Part shown: positions 8,526 through 15,302 of the stretch, in pieces
Numbering within the stretch: position 1 is the first letter of the stretch
Layout of the letters: each line of letters begins with the position of its first letter
From: Cupriavidus pampae
Lineage (GTDB): Bacteria; Pseudomonadota; Gammaproteobacteria; Burkholderiales; Burkholderiaceae
Reading direction: 5' to 3'
Length of the DNA: 64,000 bases
Assembly: GCF_914271485.1 (NCBI RefSeq)
Contig: NZ_CAJZAG010000002.1
Location: forward strand, 702,346 to 766,345
The notes under the pieces: model-generated
The model's database searches: none
Told to the model about the DNA's origin: nothing
What the model saw: only the letters and a program-made list of their open reading frames with translations
Program-made: the position numbers and the translations under genes

Positions 8526-9736
8526 CAGATCAGCTCCAGTTCGCGGCCAGCCTGCGCAAACGCGTCGAGCGCGCGCTGCAGCGTCGCTTCGTCGTGGCTG
8601 GCGCTCATCTGTACGCGAATGCGCGCCTGCCCCCGGGGTACCACCGGAAAGAAGAAGCCGACCACATAGACGCCGAGCTCAAGCAGCCGCTGCGCCAGCG
8701 CCTGCGCGCGTTCGGCGTCGTACACCATGATCGGAATGATCGGGTGATCGCCGGGCTTGATATCAAAGCCGAGCTTGCCGAGCCCCGCACGGAAGAACGC
8801 GGTATTGCGCTCAAGCCGGTCGCGCAGCTCGGTGCTGGCTTCGAGAATATTCAACACTTCAAGACTGCCGCCGACGATCGCCGGCGCCACCGTATTCGAG
8901 AACAGGTAAGGCCGCGAGCGCTGGCGCAGCAGCTCGACCACTTCCTTGCGGCCGCTGGTGAAACCGCCCGAAGCGCCCCCCAGCGCCTTGCCCAGCGTGC
9001 CCGTGATGATGTCGATCTTGCCGAAAACGCCGCGCGCCTCATGGGTGCCGCGCCCGCGCTTGCCAAGGAAGCCGCTCGCATGACATTCGTCGATGCCAAG
9101 CAGCGCACCGAATTCGTCGCAGATCGCGCGAATTTCATCGAGCCGCGCCACGGTGCCATCCATCGAGAACGCGCCATCGGTAAACACGAGCTTGTGACGC
9201 GCGCCCTCGGCATCGGCCTGCGCCAACTGCGCGCGCAGGTCGTCGAGGTCGTTGTGCTTGTAGCGATAGCGGCGTGCTTTCGATAGGCGAATGCCATCGA
9301 TGATCGATGCGTGATTCAGTTCATCGCTGATCACCGCGTCGTCCGCGCCCAGCAGCGTTTCGAACAGTCCGCCGTTGGCATCGAACGCCGAGCCGTAGAG
9401 GATGGTGTCCTCGGTGCCGAGAAAGCGCGCGAGCCGCGCTTCCAGTTCCTTGTGCAGATCCTGCGTGCCGCAGATAAAACGCACCGAACTCATGCCGTAA
9501 CCGTGCGTGCGCAATGCTTCGTGCGCCGCCGCGAGCACGCGTGGATCGGACGACAGCCCCAGATAATTGTTCGCGCACAGGTTGATGACTTCGCGCTGGT
9601 CGGTGGTGCGCACCACGGCGCCCTGCGGCGTGGCAATGATGCGCTCGGACTTGAACAGTCCCGCGCTGCGGATGGCATCCAGCTCGGCACGCACAGACGC
9701 GTAGAAAGCCTCGGCACTCGACGGTGTACTCGACAT
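8525..9736 (-). CDS. kbl: 2-amino-3-ketobutyrate CoA ligase (glycine C-acetyltransferase)
   Basis: A 403-residue PLP enzyme of the alpha-oxoamine synthase family. Family motifs are intact: NLCANNYLGLSSDPRV near the N-terminus, IDECHASGFLG in the middle, and the PLP-lysine segment TGTLGKALGGASGGF (about residue 250). It converts 2-amino-3-ketobutyrate plus CoA to glycine and acetyl-CoA, using the product of the dehydrogenase encoded just downstream. Length matches E. coli Kbl. It is the first gene of the operon and divergent from a HTH-cupin regulator, which probably controls it. Confidence 0.95.
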   Translation of the reverse strand: MSSTPSSAEAFYASVRAELDAIRSAGLFKSERIIATPQGAVVRTTDQREVINLCANNYLGLSSDPRVLAAAHEALRTHGYGMSSVRFICGTQDLHKELEARLARFLGTEDTILYGSAFDANGGLFETLLGADDAVISDELNHASIIDGIRLSKARRYRYKHNDLDDLRAQLAQADAEGARHKLVFTDGAFSMDGTVARLDEIRAICDEFGALLGIDECHASGFLGKRGRGTHEARGVFGKIDIITGTLGKALGGASGGFTSGRKEVVELLRQRSRPYLFSNTVAPAIVGGSLEVLNILEASTELRDRLERNTAFFRAGLGKLGFDIKPGDHPIIPIMVYDAERAQALAQRLLELGVYVVGFFFPVVPRGQARIRVQMSASHDEATLQRALDAFAQAGRELELI

Positions 9737-9765
9737 GAGCCGACTCCTGATGGTAGTGTCTCGGT

Positions 9766-9787
9766 CGTTCGATCGATAAATCGAACG
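9766..9787. promoter_or_regulatory. inverted repeat in the kbl/regulator divergent promoter
   Basis: CGTTCGAT, six spacer bases, then ATCGAACG form a perfect 8+8 inverted repeat between kbl (start 9736) and the HTH-cupin gene. A further related copy with the same core, CGAACGATTCG, lies at 9800-9810 beside the regulator's start. This is a likely operator for the adjacent regulator; binding is inferred. Confidence 0.55.
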
Positions 9788-9809
9788 AGTTTCATATAAC
9801 GAACGATTC

Positions 9810-10448
9810 GTGCACTATACAGAACGAAAAGTGGCCGCGCAACCTCCCCTGTCTTCCAAGACACCTTCCGTGGCATCCCACGCCGCCGATGGCCCGCCAG
9901 CCGTGGGCACGGCGCTGCAGACGCTGCGGCAAAGCCAGCAGTTATCGCTGGACGAGCTGTCGCGCCGCGCCGGTGTCTCCAAGTCTATGCTGTCGCAGAT
10001 CGAACGGAATCTCGCCAATCCGACCGTGGCGGTACTTTGGCGGCTGGCCAACGCGCTGGGCGTGAGCCTGACGGATTTTCTGGAGAATGGCGGTGCCGAA
10101 CGCCCTGTACCATCGATTACCGTGGTGCAGCAACACGCGATTCCGGCGCTGAAGAGCCCCGATACGCGCTGTGAATTGCGGATTCTGGGTCCGATCGAGC
10201 TCGCCGGCCGCTTCGAATGGTATGAATTGACGATCCAGCCCGGTGGCGTGCTGGCGTCGGACCCGCACGAGGCAGGCACGCAGGAGCACCTGTCGGTGCT
10301 GTCAGGCGCGATGACGGTGCGCGCCGGCGACGATGAAAAGAAGCTGCGGCACGGCGAGACCGCGCGCTATGGCGCGGACCTGCCGCATGCGATCTCGAAC
10401 CCCGGCAAGACCCCCGCCACCGCGATGCTCGTGGTGATGCACCCCTGA
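9810..10448 (+). CDS. HTH-cupin transcriptional regulator (XRE type)
   Basis: About 212 residues. An N-terminal Cro/C1 helix-turn-helix (LSLDELSRRAGVSKSMLSQIE, about residues 45-66) is joined to a C-terminal cupin barrel (WYELTIQPGGVLASDPHEAGTQEHLSVLSG). This architecture often regulates amino-acid catabolism and oxidoreductase genes. It is divergent from kbl-dehydrogenase and thus probably controls threonine breakdown. The start is uncertain: GTG at 9810 gives the full frame, while GTG at 9831 or a later codon would drop only a disordered N-terminus. No good ribosome-binding site decides between them. Confidence 0.85.
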   Translation: MHYTERKVAAQPPLSSKTPSVASHAADGPPAVGTALQTLRQSQQLSLDELSRRAGVSKSMLSQIERNLANPTVAVLWRLANALGVSLTDFLENGGAERPVPSITVVQQHAIPALKSPDTRCELRILGPIELAGRFEWYELTIQPGGVLASDPHEAGTQEHLSVLSGAMTVRAGDDEKKLRHGETARYGADLPHAISNPGKTPATAMLVVMHP

Positions 10449-10461
10449 GCGCCTTCCGCGG

Positions 10462-11097
10462 TCAGATCTCGTCGATCGGCGTCGATACCGCCGGTTTGCC
10501 GGCATCCCGCTCGAGCGAGAAGCGATCCCGCGTGGTCACGTAGAAGCTCGCGCCAAAGCGGCCCACCGGGAAGTAGTCCTGCAGCCGCACGCGCCAGGTC
10601 TCGGTGTCGATCAGGCCATCGCGCGCATGCAGGCGCAGCACGCGGCCGATAAAGATCTGGCGGCTTTCCGTGGCCAGCGTTTCCCATAGCTTGCATTCGA
10701 ACGCGACCGGCGCCTCGACGATACGCGGTGGCGCCACCGACGTGCTCGGTGCCGACGTCAGCCCGACATGCGCCAGCTCGCTGACATGCGGTGGCAGCCG
10801 TTCGCCGCAGCGATGCATCTTCTCCGCCATCGGCTCGTCGCTCAGGTGCACCACGAATTCGCCCGTACGCTCGATATTGGCTGCAGTGTCCTTCTGCGCG
10901 CCGTCGCCCAACCGGTTGATGCTGATCATCACGATCGGCGGCTCTTCGCCCAGCATGTTGAACATCGAGAATGGCGCCGCATTGGCAGTGCCGTCGGGCC
11001 CGAGTGTGGTGACCAGCGCGATCGGGCGTGGCACGATCAGGCTCGCCATCAGCTTGTAGCGCTGGTATTCGGTGATCTGCTCGAAGTCGACTTCCAT
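10462..11097 (-). CDS. flavin reductase-like FMN-binding protein
   Basis: A 211-residue protein of the flavin-reductase-like split-barrel family. The opening MASLIVPRPIALVTTLGPDGTANAAPFSMFN is diagnostic (the conserved PRPIALV segment near residue 24). Members reduce FMN for a partner oxygenase or simply bind FMN. No oxygenase gene lies beside it. It is the last gene of a three-gene operon, one base after the GntR gene, with an allantoinase-like deacetylase at the head. Its role in that pathway is unknown. Confidence 0.88.
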   Translation of the reverse strand: MEVDFEQITEYQRYKLMASLIVPRPIALVTTLGPDGTANAAPFSMFNMLGEEPPIVMISINRLGDGAQKDTAANIERTGEFVVHLSDEPMAEKMHRCGERLPPHVSELAHVGLTSAPSTSVAPPRIVEAPVAFECKLWETLATESRQIFIGRVLRLHARDGLIDTETWRVRLQDYFPVGRFGASFYVTTRDRFSLERDAGKPAVSTPIDEI

Positions 11098-11098
11098 G

Positions 11099-11947
11099 TC
11101 AGCCTCCGAGTCCGAGCATCTGCGCCAGGCTCTTCTCGCCCTGCATGCGCGAGGTCTCGATGCGCTGCTCGAGGTCGTTCAGATGCGCTTCCATCAGCGC
11201 GACCGCCCCGGCCGCGTCGCGCGCCTCGATACACGCGACAATCGCCGCATGCTCGTCGTGCTCGCACGGCGCGTGGCCCGGCGGTTCGTACAGCCCTACG
11301 ATCAGCGAGCAGCGCGAGACCAGTTCCGTCAGGTAGCGCTGCAGCACCGGATTGCGCGCGAGCGCGGCAATGCGCAGATGAAAGCCGCTGGCCAGGCGCG
11401 CCCACGAGGGCTGGTCGAAGCGGTGCATCGCGTCGTGCTCTTCATCGAGCTGGCGGCGCAGATCGCGCAGATCAGCCGCGGTCACGCGCTGCACCGCGAG
11501 CTCCACCAGCACCCGTTCGAGCGCGCGGCGCGCTTCGAAGATCTGGCTGGTTTCCTCGGGCGTCGGCTCCGCAATCACCGCACCGCGATTGGGACGCAGC
11601 GCCACGATGCCGTCATGCGCAAGCTTCTCCAGCACGCGCCGCACCACCGCGCGACCCACGCCGAACAACTGGCACAGTTCGGGCTCCGGGAGCTTGGTGC
11701 CGGGCGTCAGGCGATGATTGAGCACACCGTCGAACACCGCGCGGTAGATGCGGGCGTCGACACTGCCGTCGCTCCCGCTCTCGTCGTCATCGTGATGGTC
11801 GATCTCGTCGGCATCCACCGCCGGTATTGGCATGCGTGCGCTCACAGGCTTCTTGCCTGCCTTCGTGGCAGAGCGCGGGGCGGGCTTGGCGGCAGGCGTC
11901 GTGGAGACTCGGGAAGGCATGGAAGGCATCGGGAATGCAGTGGCCAT
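11099..11947 (-). CDS. GntR-family regulator with FCD domain
   Basis: 282 residues. A long, low-complexity N-terminal tail (about 65 residues, with an Asp-rich HHDDDESGSD stretch) precedes a GntR winged helix (LPEPELCQLFGVGRAVVRRVLEKLAHDGIVALRPNRGAVI) and a C-terminal FCD helical domain. It is flanked by the deacetylase-like gene (4-base gap) and the flavin reductase gene. It probably controls both this operon and the divergent Liv-type transporter/amidohydrolase operon starting at 13207. Confidence 0.88.
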   Translation of the reverse strand: MATAFPMPSMPSRVSTTPAAKPAPRSATKAGKKPVSARMPIPAVDADEIDHHDDDESGSDGSVDARIYRAVFDGVLNHRLTPGTKLPEPELCQLFGVGRAVVRRVLEKLAHDGIVALRPNRGAVIAEPTPEETSQIFEARRALERVLVELAVQRVTAADLRDLRRQLDEEHDAMHRFDQPSWARLASGFHLRIAALARNPVLQRYLTELVSRCSLIVGLYEPPGHAPCEHDEHAAIVACIEARDAAGAVALMEAHLNDLEQRIETSRMQGEKSLAQMLGLGG

Positions 11948-11951
11948 GATA

Positions 11952-12908
11952 TTAGCGTGAAGCGGTCAGGGCAGTCTCCGCGCGCACGAGCGGGTACTGC
12001 TGGTCCATCGCGTCGCAGATCGCGCCCGGCGTGGTCATCCACACCTCGCCGTGGGAGCGGCGCGCGGCGATATGCGCGAGCGCGCGGCGCAGGTGCCGCA
12101 GCCGATAGGGTTGCCCCACGAGGTACGGATGCAAGGCGATGCCCATCACGAGCGGTTGCGGATGCTGCGGGTGGTTCGCCTGCATCAGCATCTCGTCGAA
12201 CTGGTCGATGATCATGTCGGCGAACGCGGCGGCATCCATCTGCCGCGCCATGATCATCGGGATATCGTTGAGCTCCTGCGGATATGGGATGGACCACAAC
12301 GGGCCGCCGCGCGTCTCCATGCGCACGGGCCGGTCGTCGTGACACCAGTTGAGCGTGTAGCGATAGCCGGTCTCCGTCAGCAGGTCGGGCGTGTGCAGCG
12401 TTTCCGAGATCCACGGAGAGAGCCAGCCATCCGGCGCCACGCCCGCATGCGCGCGAATGCGCGCGCGGCAGTGCTCCAGCAGCGCGCGCTCGCCGGCTTC
12501 GTCGAACTCGCTCTGGCGATGCGCGTTGGTGTGGCCATGGCCGATCAGCTCGTCGCCGCGCGCGACGCAGGCGTCGATGACTTCCGGGCAATGGTCGTAC
12601 AGCGCGGTATTGAGCAACACGCCCGCCGGCATCTCGAGCTGATCAAACAACTCCAGGCAACGCCAGACCCCGACGCGGTTGCCATATTCGCGCCAGCTGT
12701 AGTTGAGCACGTCCGGTTGCGGCGAGACTGGACCGAGATTGGCGCCAAGACCTTCGCCGAACGCGAAGTGCTCGATATTGAAGCCAAGGTAGACAGCCAG
12801 GTTGGCCCCATTGGGCCAGCGAAACCGATCCACATCGGTGATGGGCCGGTACGGAAAGCGGCCGTGCGTGCGGAGCGGACCGAACGCCGGACTGGACGGA
12901 TGCGTCAT
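11952..12908 (-). CDS. polysaccharide-deacetylase-family enzyme, PuuE allantoinase-like
   Basis: A 318-residue NodB-fold hydrolase. The family's FPYRPITDVDRFRWPNGANLAVYLGFNIEHF opening and the GDELIGHGHTNAHRQS segment (about residue 130) match the PuuE branch, whose members hydrolyse the ring amide of allantoin or related cyclic amides rather than chitin. Start ATG 12908 is preceded by AAGG; an in-frame ATG at 12944 has no ribosome-binding site. It heads an operon with a GntR regulator and flavin reductase, and is divergent from a transporter/amidohydrolase operon. No other purine genes are nearby, so the real substrate may be another cyclic imide or ureide. Confidence 0.82.
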   Translation of the reverse strand: MTHPSSPAFGPLRTHGRFPYRPITDVDRFRWPNGANLAVYLGFNIEHFAFGEGLGANLGPVSPQPDVLNYSWREYGNRVGVWRCLELFDQLEMPAGVLLNTALYDHCPEVIDACVARGDELIGHGHTNAHRQSEFDEAGERALLEHCRARIRAHAGVAPDGWLSPWISETLHTPDLLTETGYRYTLNWCHDDRPVRMETRGGPLWSIPYPQELNDIPMIMARQMDAAAFADMIIDQFDEMLMQANHPQHPQPLVMGIALHPYLVGQPYRLRHLRRALAHIAARRSHGEVWMTTPGAICDAMDQQYPLVRAETALTASR

Positions 12909-13117
12909 GGACGATTGCCTTGATTGGTCGGAGAAATGTTGCATTGATGGGCATGCCCGCCCCGTTCTGGCTCATCGCGCACCAGCAACGTGCGAACACA
13001 TAAGCCGAATCTTCGTCTGCAACATGCTGGGCAAATCGTTCGCAAAAACCAAGCCAGATCGTCTACGTGTTGATGGGGCACGTGTTTCCGGTTGAGCGAG
13101 CGTTTTGCGTACGCGTG

Positions 13118-13133
13118 TGGCATGGCTCTTGCA
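13118..13133 (+). promoter_or_regulatory. sigma-54 (RpoN) -24/-12 promoter for the Liv-type transporter operon
   Basis: TGGCAT-N5-TTGCA has the invariant GG and GC dinucleotides exactly 10 bases apart. It differs from the TGGCAC-N5-TTGCW consensus at one position. It lies about 75 bases upstream of the binding-protein start at 13207, in a 298-base divergent intergenic region. This suggests RpoN control, probably nitrogen limitation through NtrC; no enhancer site was identified. Confidence 0.6.
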
Positions 13134-13206
13134 ATCCGCAAGCTCGCCAGTTTTTTTTGCTACCCACGTTTGCGCCTGCTTCCAACCGCCCTCACGGAGA
13201 TTCGTC

Positions 13207-14397
13207 ATGTCCCAGCCCCATCGTCCCGCCCGCCGCGCCATGCTTTCGGTCGCCGCCGCCGCCTGCGTGCTCTGCGCGCTGCCCGCCCACGCCGCCGACA
13301 CTATCAAGATCGGCCTGATCACCGCGCTTTCAGGCCAGTCCGCGCGCGCCGGTGAAGCGCTGACGCGTGGCATGACGATCGCCATCGACGAGATCAACGC
13401 CAAGGGCGGCCTGCTCGGCGGCCGCAAGCTCGAGCTCGTGCGTCGTGACGACGAGGGCAATCCGGCCAAGGGCGTGCTGGCCGCGCGCGAGCTGATCTAC
13501 AAGGAGAAGGTGGCGGTGCTGTTCGGCGGCCTCGACACGCCGGTGTCGATGGCGATCGTGCCGATCGCGAATCAGGAGAAGGTACCGTTCATGGGCCCGT
13601 GGGCCGCGGGCACGGCGATCACGCACAACGGCGCCAATCCGAACTACGTGTTCCGCGTGTCGGCCGTTGACGAGGTGGTGGACAAGGCCATGCTCCAGTA
13701 CGCACAGAAGGCGTTCAGCGCGAGCAAGGTGGGCCTGATCCTCGTCAACAATCCGTGGGGCGAGTCGAACGAGAAGGGAATCGTCGCCGCGCTGACGGCC
13801 AAGGGCATGAAGCCGGCCGGCATCGAGAAGTTCGAGGCCAACGATGTCGACGTGGTGCCGCAACTGGGCCGTCTGAAGGCCGCCGGTGCCGACGTACTGC
13901 TGATGGTCGGCAACGTGGGCCCGTCCGCGCAGGTGGTCAAGTCACTCGACCGTATGGGCTGGAAGGTGCCGGTGGTCTCGCACTGGGGTCCGGCCGGTGG
14001 CCGCTTTACCGAACTGGCGGGGCCTAACGCGAAGAACGTCCACTTCGTGCAGACCTACAGCTTCTTCGGCCAGCAGACGCCGGTCAGCACGCGCGTGGTC
14101 AACGAGCTCAAGGCCAAGTACAGCGACGTCAAGGGTCCGGACGACATTACGCCGGCAGTCGGCGTGGCCAACGCCTACGACGCCACGCAGCTGGCGGCGC
14201 TGGCGATCGCACAGGCCGGCAGCACCAAGGGCGAGGCGATTCGCGAGGGCTTCTACAAGATCGATCGCTACGAGGGGCTGATCAAGACCTACGTCAAGCC
14301 GTTCAACGCGCAGGCGCATGACGCGCTGAGCGAGAACGACTATGTGTGGGCACAGTTCATCGACAACCGCATCGTTCCGGTTGGCAGCACGAAGTAA
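13207..14397 (+). CDS. Liv-type ABC transporter substrate-binding protein
   Basis: A 396-residue periplasmic binding protein. It has a Sec signal (RRAMLSVAAAACVLCALPAHA, cleavage before ADTIKIG) and the type I binding-protein fold (GLITALSGQSARAGEALTRGM). Start ATG 13207 has GGAG at 13197-13200; longer upstream frames are spurious. First gene of an operon followed by LivH-like permease, a fused LivM-LivG-LivF protein and a gamma-glutamyltransferase-family hydrolase. The hydrolase suggests the ligand is an amide or gamma-glutamyl/oxamate-like compound, not a branched-chain amino acid. Confidence 0.93.
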   Translation: MSQPHRPARRAMLSVAAAACVLCALPAHAADTIKIGLITALSGQSARAGEALTRGMTIAIDEINAKGGLLGGRKLELVRRDDEGNPAKGVLAARELIYKEKVAVLFGGLDTPVSMAIVPIANQEKVPFMGPWAAGTAITHNGANPNYVFRVSAVDEVVDKAMLQYAQKAFSASKVGLILVNNPWGESNEKGIVAALTAKGMKPAGIEKFEANDVDVVPQLGRLKAAGADVLLMVGNVGPSAQVVKSLDRMGWKVPVVSHWGPAGGRFTELAGPNAKNVHFVQTYSFFGQQTPVSTRVVNELKAKYSDVKGPDDITPAVGVANAYDATQLAALAIAQAGSTKGEAIREGFYKIDRYEGLIKTYVKPFNAQAHDALSENDYVWAQFIDNRIVPVGSTK

Positions 14398-14423
14398 CTC
14401 GCAACACCGAAGAAGGATTCACC

Positions 14424-15302
14424 ATGCTTTGGATTTCCGCGCTGATCAGCGGGCTGGGCCTGGGCAGCATGTATGGGCTCATGGCACTCGGCTTCCACAT
14501 TACCTACGCGGTCTCCGCGACGGTCAACTTCGCGCAGGGCAGCTCGATGATGCTCGGCGCGGTGCTGACCTACACGTTCGCGCAGACGTTCGGCTGGCCA
14601 ATGCCGCTTGCGATCCTGCTCGCGCTGGCCTTGTGCGCGCTGTATGGACTGGCCGTCGAATTTCTCGCGGTGCGGCCGTTCGCCAGCCGCGGATCCAATG
14701 CATGGCTGATGGCCACGGTCGCGCTCGGCATCGTGCTCGATAACGTGGTGATGCTTGCGTTCGGCACCGAGCCACGCAGCCTGCCGTCGCCGCTGGCGAT
14801 GTCTTCCATGCAGCTTGGTGACACCGGCGTGGGCGTCTATCCGCTGCAGCTTGTGATTCCCGTGGTCGGCCTCGCGCTCGCCGCGGTGCTGCATTACGTG
14901 CTGCGCCGCTCGCGCTGGGGTGTGGCGATGCTGGCCGTGGTGCAGAACCGCGATGCCGCGCGCCTGATGGGCATTCCGATTCGCCGCACGATCGCCGTTG
15001 CCTTCGCGCTGTCGACACTGCTCGCGGGCGTGGCCGGCGTGCTGATCGCGCCGCTGTTCAACGTGCAGGCCGACATGGGTACCGTGTTCGGCCTCAAGGC
15101 GTTCGCGGTCGCAATTCTCGGCGGCCTGTCGAGTGCCTGGGGCGTGATGATCGCGGGTCTGATCTTCGGCGTGGCGGAAGCGCTCGTGACCGCGTCGCTC
15201 GGCTCCAGCTACACGCAGATCATCACGTTCTCGCTCGTGATCGCGCTGCTGGCGCTGAAGCCCGATGGCCTGTTCGGCCGCGCGGAGGTACGTAAAGTAT
15301 GA
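14424..15302 (+). CDS. LivH-type ABC transporter permease
   Basis: A 292-residue membrane protein with about eight helices and the LivH hallmark NFAQGSSMMLGA in the second helix (canonically NFAHGE/QG). The RDAARLMGIPIRRTIAVAFALST loop is the conserved coupling region that contacts the ATPases. Start ATG 14424 follows AAGGA. Its stop overlaps the start of the fused permease-ATPase gene by four bases. It forms the importer channel with the LivM domain encoded next. Confidence 0.94.
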   Translation: MLWISALISGLGLGSMYGLMALGFHITYAVSATVNFAQGSSMMLGAVLTYTFAQTFGWPMPLAILLALALCALYGLAVEFLAVRPFASRGSNAWLMATVALGIVLDNVVMLAFGTEPRSLPSPLAMSSMQLGDTGVGVYPLQLVIPVVGLALAAVLHYVLRRSRWGVAMLAVVQNRDAARLMGIPIRRTIAVAFALSTLLAGVAGVLIAPLFNVQADMGTVFGLKAFAVAILGGLSSAWGVMIAGLIFGVAEALVTASLGSSYTQIITFSLVIALLALKPDGLFGRAEVRKV

